From: Amphibalanus amphitrite
Taxonomy: Eukaryota; Arthropoda; Thecostraca; Balanomorpha; Balanidae
NCBI RefSeq assembly: GCF_019059575.1
Contig: NW_024881539.1
Span: 124,001 to 188,000 of the forward strand
Reading direction: 5' to 3'
DNA length: 64,000 bases
Shown here: piece after piece, positions 1-12,700 of the stretch
Layout of the letters: every line of letters begins with the position of its first letter
Numbering within the stretch: position 1 is the stretch's first letter
Made by a program: the position numbers and the translations under genes
The notes under the pieces: model-generated
Database searches by the model: none
Seen by the model: the letters and a program-made list of their open reading frames with translations, nothing else
What the model was told of the DNA's origin: nothing

Positions 1-1047
1 TAGCCCGTCAGCGGCCGCCGTCCGCTCTGATCTGTGGGGAGCGCCCCGAGACGCCAGAAGCTGTCGAAGCTTCGACGCCGCGCGGGAACTGTGGGGAGCG
101 CTCGGACGCCCGTGGAAGCTCACGGCTTCAGATTCAATGTCGGCTGGAGTCGGAACCGTGGTGCTGATAGGAGAGCGGTCTGAGCTGCGGCGCCCGGCCG
201 TGAGGGTGTGCAGCCGGGCTGTCTGTCGGACCCCTGCGCTGAGTGGGAGAATGGAATTGGGTGCAGGCTGGTTGAATATCTTTGACACGGATTACTGTGT
301 CAGTCTGGCGAGTCAAACTACCCTGAATTGAGATACCGATATCGGGGAATCTGGCTATCGAGTAGGACCGCGTCGAGCCTATCCTCAGCTTTGTAAACAC
401 GCCAGTAGGAAGACGATAGCTCCATTATGAATCCGACCATCGTACTGCCGAGTCTGACCACCTGTCTCCATCCCTTCATCAGTCCACCACTCTGATGATT
501 CGCCGAACCACAAACACTTCCGCTGGAGCCACCAGCGCGGCCACAGCTGGCTCGGCCAGGTGTCAAGGGTGCTCTAAACTGGATCAGCTCCCGCCAGCTT
601 TATGAGCCCCGGCTAAGAGCAATCCCCGACCGATGCTCTTGTGTCGGTGGAGCCATTTGATGGAAAGACTGCGGAGTGGAGTACTGTGGCCTGCGCGAGA
701 TAAATAGCAACGGGAGCCGATTAGTGCCCGATTCTGCCGACTTAGAGACTTGAGGGGTGATAAGAGGGAAAAGCTTGTCGAGCAACCCACAAAAAGTGGT
801 GAAGGACGGGTCAGCGGAAACGAGCATTGCGGACGAGATATGTCGGGTCGTCGTTGAGAGTGAGGAGGGGGAACGCAAATACAGTATTATTCTCGCTCAA
901 CAAGCTCGTGCATATTAATGGAAGAGCCCCAGAATTGCGCATTATGCACTCAAATTTGCATACAACAAAAATATATCCTCACATATTCTTGACAGATAAT
1001 CTCCCCTTTCCTTAAGGCGACTCTGATCAATTGTTCATTTTAGGATG
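1..1047. other. Unassigned sequence, no gene recognised
   Basis: The first ~300 bases are CpG-rich and the rest is mixed. Short open frames exist on both strands, but none shows a domain, splice-site context or repeated family. The C-terminal exon of the Ig-domain gene could lie here or beyond the window edge. I looked for a frame-compatible exon and found none I can support. Confidence 0.4.
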
Positions 1048-2214
1048 TTAACCCGCGGCCCACTAGGTCCTGGATTTCCACCCCTTACTGGGGGGGGGGG
1101 GGTGTTTGAACAGCCCCTTCTAACTCGGCTCCTGGGCCACGTAGCGATACGCAGAGGGTGGCGTTCGAAAGACCGCCAAAAATAACGACAAAATCATTTC
1201 AGTCACTTTTTGGTCAGGTGAAATGTCAGGTCACCAGAGGTCATTAAAGACAAGGTTTCGCCGATTCTCAGGTCGAATGTCGACAATTACTAAGAACCCA
1301 ACGCATAACTCGGGAACCAATAGAGCTACATCACCGTGGAAGAGTGCATTCGATAGCCTTATTAACGCTCTTTCTGAGTACTTCCCTCAGATTTGACCTA
1401 GCGTCAACGGTTTTGCCTGCAGGGGGCAAAAACTGAAAGAAATAATTTTTCGGAAGGTGTTTTCCGCAATTACTTCTGACTCAAGCCTTGCTAGAGGTTA
1501 CTTTTACCGGCATCGTGTTCCTCTCGTCGAGACGCATCGAATGAACTATATAAGTTGACCTTGGAAGGTCAACTTGAAAATTTGACCTCAGTGCAAGGTA
1601 GACCTGACTGGAAGGGCCACGTTGCTTATCAGTCGGTCCATATCATCAAGCTGATCACATCTAAGGCATTTTCATCGCTCTAACATGCCTCTATCAAAAG
1701 TTATTCGCGAAAACTGTTAGATACCGATCGTGACCTGATATGACCTCAGGGGCATAAAGAGGGGTCACGGGTACCATTTTCATGTTCAGTATGTCAAAGT
1801 TACTTGTAATTCTGTGTTTGAGAGTGTTGGTAATGGTTTTTGTCCAAAAGGGGCGACTTTCAATTTTCTCCCGTTGACTTTTATAATGGGCAGGTCGCAA
1901 AATTTACCTGAACTTAGGTCACCGATATCGAAATTCCGAGATAAGCATTTTGTACATACTGTTACTCTTATCAGTGGCTGAAAGCTTCAAACCGATTGGT
2001 CACTAGATGTAGCTATGACAGACATTTAAACTTTTTATGAGGTGATGTCACCTGTGACCTGACCTTAAAAGACCTTGGGCTGAAACTTTCCTAGCATGTG
2101 TAGAATTGATGTATGACAAGGTGTGCCAAAAAAGGTGTGCCGCCGTTTTTGAGATATTTGCGAAAAACCGCGGGGGCTCAACCCCCCCCCCCCTCCAGCA
2201 GGGCACGGGTAAAG
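1048..2214. mobile_element. piggyBac-like TTAA non-autonomous element (family A)
   Basis: It starts TTAACCCGCGGCCC at 1048. It ends in a decayed copy of the same end near 2214 (GGGTAAA in place of GGGTTAA). A G-run hairpin lies just inside the left end (1090-1103) and a C-run lies near the right end (2181-2194). The interior is rich in AGGTCA/TGACCT and clearly homologous to the element at 36865-38050, for example the block containing CTCGGCTCCTGGGCCACGTA. No transposase frame is present. The element is older than its relatives, since both ends carry mismatches. Confidence 0.7.
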
Positions 2215-2478
2215 TGTATCGAAATGGTCAATGGTCATAGGTTAAATGACTAATCAGGTGATCAGTGGTCAAATACTAATCGTCTGAAAAGTGTAAAAGT
2301 CAGACTCCATTTGACTCACTTCTGAATGTGACGATGTCGGTAACGGGCTTCCAGGGTCGGTAGGCCTCCGTCGTTACCCGCTCGGTGGTGGGCTGCAGTA
2401 TTTCTGCAATCAAGAGTATATTTTATGCAACCAATTACTGGATCTATCAGATAGCAAACATGTTTGCAGACGTACCTA

Positions 2479-3492
2479 TTAACCCGCGCACCGACGGGGG
2501 TCTGCGCCAACTTCGCACCGACGGGGGGGGGGGGGGGCGGATGACCGCCCCCCCCTGAGATCTCGAGAACGAAGCAAGATAGCGACAAGCGGTAAACGGC
2601 ATCAGATACGCACGGCCAAGATCTACAATTTTTACTAAGGTCATTTTCAGGTCAGGCCAAAGATGACGTCACAGGGGTCGAAAAAGTCAAAATGGCGGCG
2701 CTAGATATGGAGAGAGTTTTTCTCGAATAACTTTCGAATTAGTCAAGATAGGAACAAACTAAGGGCATCATCGTGATCCTCTCGTCAATCCGCATCGAAT
2801 GATATATATGTTGACCTCGAAAGGTCAAGGTCAAAGGTTGACCTCAGGTCACGTGACCTCGAGGTCATCATGTATATCATTCGATGCGTCTTGACGAGCT
2901 GAACACAATGAGACCATCCAAGCGTCTGTATCTTGTTCCTGTACGGAGTTATTGGCCAAAAACCTTTGGTGACCTTTGATGACGTCACATGACCTCACAG
3001 CTGCCCAACAGCAAAACAGACCTCAAGGTAGTGAAGGTTGATCGCATATGAAGTCATGTATGGTATATGGGGCCATTCCGACCCGTTTTAGTGGTAAAAA
3101 CAGGGAGTTGATTTTTCCCCCATTGACTTATAATGGGGAGGTCGCGAAATTGACCTGACCTTAGGTCACCGATATCAAAATTCCGAGATAAACAAATTGT
3201 AGCTACTAATGACCTAATAATATCCTGCGACTTTCAAAGGCCTCCGACATCTACTGTAGCTCTGGCACGGTGACAAATTTGCAAAAAAGTGACTTGAGGT
3301 TGGGTCATTCAAAGTGACCTGGTGACCTGACCTTAAAAGGTAGGAGGTTCAAACTTGCACACCATGTGTAAAGTTGATAAGGTTATAGTCATACCAAATT
3401 TCGCGGCGCTACGCGCCGCGGTTTTCCCGCTATTCGCGAAAAACCTCAGGGGGGGGCGGATATCCGCCCCCCCCCGTCGGTGCGCGGGTTAA
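2479..3492. mobile_element. piggyBac-like TTAA non-autonomous element (family B, type specimen)
   Basis: TTAA flanks both sides (2479-2482 and 3489-3492). The terminal repeat CCCGCGCACCGACGGGGG is perfect at both ends. At the left end the core GCACCGACG recurs 27 bp further in, and the right end has it once. Both ends then form a hairpin of a G-run, a short loop and a C-run (2523-2556 and 3450-3476). The interior carries many AGGTCA half-sites and no open frame of note. TTAA duplication with CCC termini is the hallmark of the piggyBac superfamily. The G-run hairpins are an unusual addition. Confidence 0.85.
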
Positions 3493-3672
3493 TTAAAATC
3501 AGCGTCACAAAATATGCAATTATGTCATTTAAGATATATTTGATGCAACATGACGTCTTTATATTAAGAGACAGTTGTAATTACCTTTAAGCTAACCACG
3601 AAGCCTCAGGGCCCACTTATGCAATCAGACACATTCATTTGCAACAGCAGAAGACATATTGAAATAACCCAC

Positions 3673-3799
3673 CGTTTAGTGTGATAGATCCATCAACTTT
3701 TCCTATGTAGTTTTCGCAGATACACTTATAGGAGCCAAAATCAGACGAATTCAGGTGATGAATCGTCAGCAGCATCTCAGTTTTGTATTCGTAGTGCCT
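3673..3799 (-). CDS. Ig-gene exon 8 (second half of Ig3)
   Basis: The acceptor is ...GGTTTCAG before 3799 and the donor GTGGGT starts at 3672. The exon has 127 nt, enters in phase 0 and leaves in phase 1. It encodes residues 335-376, including D-F-G-S-Y-K-C, the second cysteine motif of Ig3. Reading on past the donor meets a stop after about 12 residues, so a further exon is expected downstream (lower coordinates). Confidence 0.85.
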
Positions 3800-6700
3800 C
3801 TGAAACCCCATTTGCAGTGCGTCAGCTAACAGCAACTGCTGTAACTCGTGATTGCGGACATAAAAGTGCCTAATTGGTCATTTGAGAAGATTTGTTTCAG
3901 AACAATGCCTTTTAAATGGATGAGAAAACTTATATTCTTATGTAACGAGCCTCTTTGAGTTTACCCAAGGGGTAGAGTTTATCAAAAATGAGATCGCATC
4001 ATTCATTCGACCCACCTACTGTACTCGCACAGCAAATGAGCGCCAAGACTAATTCGATAAACGCTTCCACTCCCCAGCGCACATCAATTTTACTTGTGCG
4101 CACATCAAATATTTTATCTTCCATATAAGTTTTAAACACATGTTCCTCTCACGATTTCAATGTCGTATTTTCCCTTCCGCTCGTCGATAATGAGATGCCC
4201 CTCTTTGCCGATCATCTTCCTCCAGTAGACGATTGGCTCCGGGTATGCCTCGCTGCGACATCTCATTGTCACCGATGAGCCCTGGACGCCGTCCATCAGC
4301 TGATTCGGAACCCAGATCATCGGCTTAACTGAAACACAAACCATGGGTAATATCGTAGTTTAAAAAGATAGGCATGTCGTAGACTCGTACGCAAACTTCA
4401 GACCACATTGCCATTTCGGATAAACAGCAAGCACGCACGCTAACCACTGCCTGGCTATGAAAAAATGCCTAGCTTGGTCATCCAAAGAGCGTTTTCGATT
4501 TAAATGAACCATCAATCAATTCCTCTTCTCCCCAAAAAAGATCCGACACCGGCACAACACGGTCTGCCAATGCGCTGCCGCGCTGGAATCCTCCCAATCA
4601 GGAGACCTGCGTAGGTAGACAAGCCCGCCGTACTGCCGAGCCGGCCGGGACAGGCTAACAGCCAGGCATTCTGGCCAAGTGCGGTAACCGAATAGTATTT
4701 GGTTAGGTGTTCGAGCCTCCAAACGCGCAGAATCCGAAAGAAGATGTAATAGAGAAGTAGAGAAGTCGGGGTACTCCCATCAGGTCGAAGATTGTTTCCA
4801 TTTTGTCACGCATTCTGTTTGCTGCCTTTTGCGGGAAGATGATAAACACAACACCTTCCGTGGAAAGTTTTTTTTTACAGAAGACTTTCATCAAGGTAAG
4901 TGTTCCCAACGTTCTCAGTTCCGGATACGTTCATCGCAAATTTGTCCATGGAAAGTTGATAAGTAAAAGGTGTTTGATGCATCTGTCACTGCGTGGTTCT
5001 AATTAGCCGTTTTCGCGACGGGCTATCCGGCGAATGCACCTGATTTGACCAAATCTGCACCTAATTTCTTTTACAGCAAATATCTTCATTTTATGAATTC
5101 ATTTCAGTGTTTTAACCCGCGCCCAGATGGGGTCTGCCGAGCAACGCGGTCTGATGGGGGGGGGGCATTTTGGCCCCCCCCCTCAGATCTCGAGAACCAC
5201 GCAACATAGCGACAAGCGGTAAACGGTGTTGGATAGCCCCAACGGGGAACTACCTTGTGACCCAATTTCATTGACCTCGGTCAAACCGATGACGTCACAG
5301 GTCAGGTCAAAGGTCCAATTTTCACCGTTTACAGGCATTTCAAGAAATGCGTTGTAAAATCGAGTAAAATGCATTTCATTGAAAATCATCGATGGGGAAA
5401 TGTTCTTCAAACACATATTTTGCTATTTGAGGTCACTGATACCAGGTCAGGTCACAGAGGTCAGGTCACTGGGGGGGTCACAATATGAAAGTGTCGTGTG
5501 ACACATGTTTTATGGTCCATTTTACATGACAAATGCGATTATGTGGGTCAGACAGACTTTAGGGCCAGCTTAGGTCACGTTTTGGTCAAGGTCAGGTCAA
5601 GGTCAGGTCAAGGTCAGGTCAAATTAGGTCAAATTTCAAAGTTGATATTTTTGCATAAAATGGGTATCAATTCGATGCAGCTCGTCACGGGGAGTTCAAT
5701 GGTGGTCTCCGTTTTGCGCTACAAGGTCTAGAATTGCTAAAAATTGGGTTCAAAAATTTGACGTCATCAATTTTTAACAGTTTTTTCGCTATAACTTGGC
5801 CAAAAAAAGAGCTATCGATCTAAAATTTGGTATGTATATCGAATAGCGCAGGGACTATCAAATATATTCCGATTTTTTCGAAATTCGAAAATTTTTTGGA
5901 AATTTTTTGAGTTTTTCTAAAAAAATCATTTTTTTTATTTTTTGGGGTCAAAATCCCAAAATTTTGAAAATCCGAGATAGCAGTTTTGTAGCGCCGTCTT
6001 TTCTCTACACAACCACATAAATAACTTTAAAATTGCTTGTTAACTGTAGAATTGGTGAGCGTTTCAAGATGTCATGTTTTTTGCTCATTTTTACTCGAAC
6101 ATGACCTCAGTTTGACCTCAATAACTCCTGACCTGAGGTGACCTGTGACTTGAAATTTTGTGTGAAGGTGTTAAATTGATGCCCGGTAAGGTACCCAAAA
6201 TTTGGCGGCGCTGCGCGCCGCCGTTTTCTCGCTATTTAAGAAAAACCACAGGGGGGGCCAAAATGGCCCCCCCCCATCAGGGCGCGGGTTAATCGATGAT
6301 ATTCTCTGATAATATGACAGAGCAGGCATATAAGCAATTAGTGCAACCCTAGTTGATAGCTGAGAGACACACTGACCCTGATTTGACCAAATCTGCACCT
6401 AATCTGTACCAGATGTGCAGCAAATGTGTACCAGATGGCCGTCGTGAAAACGGCTATTACCTATTCATTCAAAGTAACCAGTTTAATTTGCATCGGCAAG
6501 CTTAAATAACAGTTTTGTTGTTGTTGTAACTGTTGTAACTCAAGAAGGATTTGTATAACAATACACATGCCTTGCGTGATGTATACTCACATTCTACAAA
6601 GAGTTGTATCCGCTTGCTGACAGTGGGTGGAATCTGAAACACATATTGATTGTGGTGATGGTCATGCTTACCTAATATCTTATCACCATGCATTTAAAAT

Positions 6701-9700
6701 GTTTTTTCTTTCAGTGTTATTTTGCAAACAATTTAAATCCATTTGATCCTGTTAGAGCACCTACATAATTAAAAATGCTTTAAAATTAATAAATATAAAA
6801 TAAAAAATATTCTGGACTTGACTTTTGTTAGTGCAATTAAACCAGTCATTAAGGGATAAGTAAAACGAAAAACATTTTGATTATTTGGTGCATTATGCTT
6901 CGGACTCATGGTCTGGAGTCCGGCCACGTGAAGAGTCCAATTACAACATCGACTACCTATACAATTTTCAACTTATGAACAAAGATATCCCATATCATAT
7001 ATAAGCGATTGATTTTACATACCTCGTTTTTAGCCATACACAGGTAGGCCCCCATATCGGACGGTGTGACATGGACCAAATGCAGAGTGTCGCCCTTGAT
7101 GGTCTCCGGTAGGCGAGAGATATTCTGATCTGCAATTAAGTGGGCAAGTTGAATAGAGTGACAATAAAGTGACAGTGCCCACGTCGGCTGCATATAACGG
7201 TTAGCTAAGAGACTACTCTACAACAACAGCCGATGAGTACCAATGAGCTAGAAGTTGTGAGCATGAAGTTCAAATTAAGCGTTCCGAGATGAGATCTGAG
7301 GGATTGCAGCACACGGTAGGCCAGCTTTGGCACAGATTAACTTGGAGAAATGCAATACCACCGGATTGAAACAAATAGCTTACAGCTCTATTTCTTCTGA
7401 TGAAATTAACATAAGAAAAATCCGGTGTGAGATAGGTGATTAATTAGTCAAGGAAAACGATTAAACGGTGCAAACGACTGGACAAATGTACCATTCGCCA
7501 TAACGTACGCAACGTCCTTGGATCTTATCAGCGAGTAAATAATCATGCGATCTCTTCAGCTGCACAAATATCAAGAAACAATACTCTGGATATTTTTATT
7601 CCCCGATACCATTTTGTCTGTGTTTTGAGAGCCCTTCTCATCAGCGCTGACCCTTCAGCAGCTGGTGGCGCTCCTTGAGAGCGCGCTCTTATACCATCTC
7701 CGCGCCGAGTAAAGCTACGCGTAGGCCTTCCCGGCGCGTGCTGTAGTTTTACCCGTGGAGTGACCCCAGCCGAGCATCAACAAGAAGAGCCTAATCAGCG
7801 CACGCCTGTGCTAACAGGCGACTCGCGAGAGCTGTCCCATAATGAGCGCCATTATGCATCAAGGGGCGTCTTCCTTTAGTTGCTGCTACTCAGGTGAAGA
7901 CAACTAATCGAGGAGTGTTTTCCTCCGTTGTCAGACAAGTGGACCCGTCCCGCTCTTATAAGTGGAAGGATTTTGTAAGATAATAATCATTTATGAAATG
8001 AGTGAGGAGAGCTTGCTACGCAAGATAAATCTCTCCCGTTTGCTCATGTAGCTCAAAATCACTACGTCCATTGCCACTAGAGATGTCAATCAGATACCAA
8101 CTTTTTGGTATACCGATACCAAACCGATACCAACTTGGTATTTGGTATTTCAAGGCTAATGCATTTAGTATTTTGTTGGTATTGTGAATCGTCCCTAATG
8201 TAAAAGAGTGCATTTCGTAAATGAGTAGAATTTGGTAAAAAGTTGGTATTTTCCTGAGTTTGCCAAGTTGGTTCGGTTTCGGTATTCTTCCATGGTTATT
8301 GTTGGTATTTGTTTTGGTATTGGTATCAAGAATCAAGATTTTCCGTAGCTGACATCACTAATTGCCACCCTCGACCTCTGCGATTAACCGTACCCAGAAA
8401 GCCGCACCGACTCACCACTCTCTCCACCGCGGCTGAACTGCTCCCGCTGACCGTACTGGTCCCTCCGGCCGTACTGGTCGTGCCTGCTGTACTGGTCCCG
8501 TCTGCCGTGCTGCCGGTGACGCCCTCGGTGGCTATGTCGGCCGCGGTGGACCACAGCCGCCCGCAAAGGGCGGCCATCCTCTCTGACCCACTGGATGGTC
8601 GGCTCCGGTACTCCGGTAGCCGCGCACGTCAGCGTCACGTTTTGACGGCTCTTGACTGAGACTTCTGACTTGGTACTGTTGTCGTCTATTATCTTCGGTG
8701 GCTCTGTGAATGACACAGCCAGATAATCAACAGATCGTGGTGCTAGTAGATTTCAAAGAACGATGAGCATTGGACGTTAGGCAGTCAGTCCTCCATAACT
8801 CTATGATTTTCTCACCGCACGATTATGATAAAAATAAAAGAAAAAAATTGTTTTCAGTAATGAGAAATTTAGGAAAATTAGTCATATTCAATTGTGTTCA
8901 GGAGCATCCATTCTAAATCGGGTTCCATTACCTTCCCTCTTTGTTCAAGCTCTCGAACAGAAGCATGAGGTTTCCAATTAAAAGAAAAGAAAAAGCTAAC
9001 ATCGATCATATCAGTCCGAGCCATTGCACGTGCGCTCGTGCACGGAGCCGAAACTATATCATATTATAATCAATCTGAAACGTCACTCGGAACTTACCAA
9101 ACACCTTCAGCGAGCCAATCTGCGACATGAGCGGTGCAGTGTTGACCTGGCACATGTAGAGGCCGCCGTCACTGCGCTGGACCTGTGAGATGTGCAGCAC
9201 CCACGTGTTGGGGTCGTCCTGCACAAGCTTGAAGCGGGGAATGCTCGTGATCACCTTGTCGTGAATGGTGAGGATCATCTGCCGCTCCAGGTGGATCCAC
9301 GCCACCTGCACAGGAATGAGAAGAACGATCGTTAGAAGAGTTATTTGACGCCACAAGTTACTTTGATCCATAAGAAGTATTAATGGTGAAAAATCAGAGG
9401 ATGAGTTAATTTTTTGTACTGATTTTATGATTAGTAAAATATTTCAATATTTTTTTCCCCAGAATAGAATATTTTCCCAGTTTTGCTTCGCCCTGCTAGA
9501 TGTTAGATAACAGTTACGATTGGATCGCTACGTTTCGTATTGTTGTCTTCGTTCCTTTTTCACACAAGGTCGCTCTTTACCCGGGGCCGCAATATTGGTT
9601 GGCTGATGTGTCGTATCGCTATCTTGGAATCCCCCGCTAAGGTGCTGGGGCTTAAAATTATACATTTATGGACATGACTGTGAGCCAGCTCGATAATCGC

Positions 9701-12700
9701 AATCTTCGATACCTTTTTTCAAGACGGCAAGACCAATTAGATTGGTCCGCGCAGAAACCATTGACATACAATTATCTGTAATCCGTTCTGATCCAATCGT
9801 CTCCGACTGTGTCGTGCAGCTGCCTAACATGTTATTTGTTGGCGGCGAGGCCATGTCATTTTCGCCTTGTCAGCCACTCGATGTTATTGGCCGACTCAGC
9901 CCAGTATATCAATGATGGAGCACGGCTCGATGAGCTCGGCGAGTGTCACAGCACTATACCCCTCAGCCCGGCACCCCATACCGGGGTGTCACAGCTCGGC
10001 ACCCGGCCCCAGGGTGCCACAGCAGCACCCCCACACCTCGGCACCCCATACCGGGGTGTTACAGCTAGCCACCCGGCCCCAGGGTGTGACAGCAGCACCC
10101 CGCTCAATTCAGCACCCGATCCGGATCGATGGCTGCCGAATGCCGGGGGCGACATCACTGGCCAGGTGATTAATCGAATGTGCAGTAGTTGGCAACATTG
10201 TTAGCCGAAGGCCACAACTCTCGGTCGGAAGCTGCGGGCTGGACTGAGAGCCGCCCTATGAAGTCACAGATCCATCGGTCAGAGGTCAGAGGTCATGATC
10301 AGTGGTCTAAGGCTAGTGGTCCTGGTCAGATATCAGAGAGCAATGGCTAGTGGTCACTGGTCTGAAGCTAGCGATCATGGTCAAATATCGGAGATCAGTG
10401 GTTAATGGTCAGTGGTTCTGGTGAGAGTTCTGAGGTCACTGGTCTGATGTCGGTCAGGAAAGAAGTCAGAGGAAAGAGGTCAGCAGTGAAAGGTTAGAAG
10501 GTCAGATATCTATCACTGAGTTGTTGTCACTTGTCAGATCTTTTGATCAGAAATCACCTGAATGCCACTGCAATAGCTCGTCATCTGCAGGTTCGGCTGA
10601 CAATGCAATCATACTCGTACCTATGACATAATACTCGTACCGCTTCCACGCCTGAGTCTCAATCTCACCACCTGCAGCAATCTCGCTCATCTATAGCCCA
10701 TTCCACCCCCTCCGTGCCTTACTCTTGACGCACCCTCCCCCCTCCCCCTCCTCCCCAGCCGGGTCGGGACCGGCGGGTGATGGTCGGCATGCCGACACGG
10801 ACCCTCGGGCCGCCACCTATGCTAATTCGGCGTGCCGGCGCGCCAGATTTGCATCACGGCCGGTCGGCGCTCCACCTGAATCGGCACCATTTCCATAGGT
10901 GCCGCCTCTGCGCTGCTCATTACACCGCGCTGCCGGCGCCGGCAATGAAGAACAAAGCTGGCCGCGCTGTGCGGCTCGTTTTCGCGGCTGTCGGCGGCTA
11001 TTGCGGCGCGGCGCTAAGTGGCAGCGCGCCGCAATAGTCGCTCCTCGGCCGCGCTGCCACAGATGCAGATATCCTATCTGGCTAGATTAGGTTGTGTTCG
11101 TATATTACCACCAGCCGGCGGGCCGCTCGCCGAGTTAAAAGTCAGACCGGCAACAAATGTGCAACGGAGATTCTGAATTGGACAAAAACAAGACAGAGCG
11201 GGATGTGTTAGCTGTAAACGGGCCGCTTTCATCCACCAGTAGCAGGCGCGAAGACACACGACGCGCGTTGTCGTATCGCCGGCCTTGCACCATTTCAATC
11301 GGACTCGGGTGAATTTTGCACGACACCCGTCCAATTGGTGATTTTCGAAGCAGATTTCCACCGGGGCCTGGTAACTTTGAAGTCGCGCCGACGGACATAA
11401 GTGGCCCGGACGCCGACCTCGTGATACTGGGAAGCGCCACGCTCGCGCGCCCTCCTCCGCTCACTGCGGGAGACCGACTCGGACAACTCGGAAAACAGCC
11501 GCCGTAATCCGCCACCAACTTGGTGACTGCTGATTAAAGAGCGGCCGGTGATGAGCGTCGGGAGGGCCGGGGAAACGCTACCCGATGGGATCCAACCGCA
11601 GCCGCACTGAGGTCGAAATCAGCTAACTATGCTTTTCGCAAAGTGATCTATCTGTAAGTTCCGCATCAGTATAGTGACACGTGTATAAGACTCAATCACT
11701 GTGCAATTTGCATGCGATATCCTCTACGTAACTGTGTTGAATATAAGTTATGAATTTATAGACATATCAATGCTTAAAATGTTGTTTGATTTGGTGACAT
11801 TCACTTACATTGGCTGTTTTCTGCGCATCAAAGAAAATAAAGCTAAGCTTACGAGTAATGATATTGGAGAGTAACTGAAAAAAGTTAAAGGGAAAAGATA
11901 ATTTGCTATTATTTTTGAAGTAGAAAATATTTTGATGTTCAGACATTGACTGATCGAGACACGGTGTCCGAGCTGGCTAGGTTCCTTGAGGCATATCACC
12001 GATGCAGAATGACCCGCGGTAATGCTGAGGAACTAGCCTAGCGGGTCCGATAACGTCCGATTCTCGTCTCGAGAGAGGAATAGACAGGCTTTGTTCGACA
12101 CTTCCTTGTGCAAGGGAAATCAATGGATCTGTGATTAAAATGCATGCCCATATGCCTTGCAATACTCAATGGCTCATTCAGATTTATGCAAATCAGAAAT
12201 ACTTGAGCCATATGCATACGCATAACATGATTCATATGACCTATGTTTGATATTATATAAAGTCAAAACTGCACATTCGAAGCATATTTATTTTTTACAT
12301 GAGATATGCACAAGCACATATTGACCAGCCATGGAACTTACCCATGCAAGCACTGAACTTAAATGCTTGAGCAAAGTAAGATATTATCATATCTTATCAT
12401 ATTAACGCCGCACTATTCACTTTACCTCGATTGGGTTGATGGGAGGTAAGATAGTCTACCGTGCCACTAATAAAAATACAGTATGTTGTGATTATTTCAA
12501 TGCATTCCCTACACCATTAGCGCTTCACCCACTCCCCAACATGCCTTGCTTCAGATCTCATCCAGCCAACACGAAAAAGCCAATTTGCGAGAACTCAACA
12601 TACAAGAAAACAAGCCATAAAGCGGTTCGGCGGCTGGCAGATGAGGCCTCGCCCGCCCGGCGGCCGGGCCGGACAGTCGACTATGAATAGGCATACATAA

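Larger units (their letters stand above)
5004..6456. mobile_element. TA-flanked MITE (TAGCCGTTTTC ends), split by a TTAA element
   Basis: The ends are TAGCCGTTTTCGCGACGG at 5004 and CCGTCGTGAAAACGGCTA ending at 6456, with TA on both sides, as in Tc1/mariner-type MITEs. Without the insert at 5112-6292 it is about 270 bp. A second copy lies at 62647-62918 and a decayed one at 21990-22262. The 62647 copy lacks the insert and so provides the empty target site. Confidence 0.75.

Noticed and set aside
1-3600. C-terminal (membrane anchor) exon of the Ig gene
   Set aside because: I searched the minus strand for a phase-1 exon with a hydrophobic tail and found none that was convincing.
8309-8659. 116-codon plus frame
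   Set aside because: It is antisense to Ig-gene exon 4 and a MITE, so it is a shadow of the coding exon.
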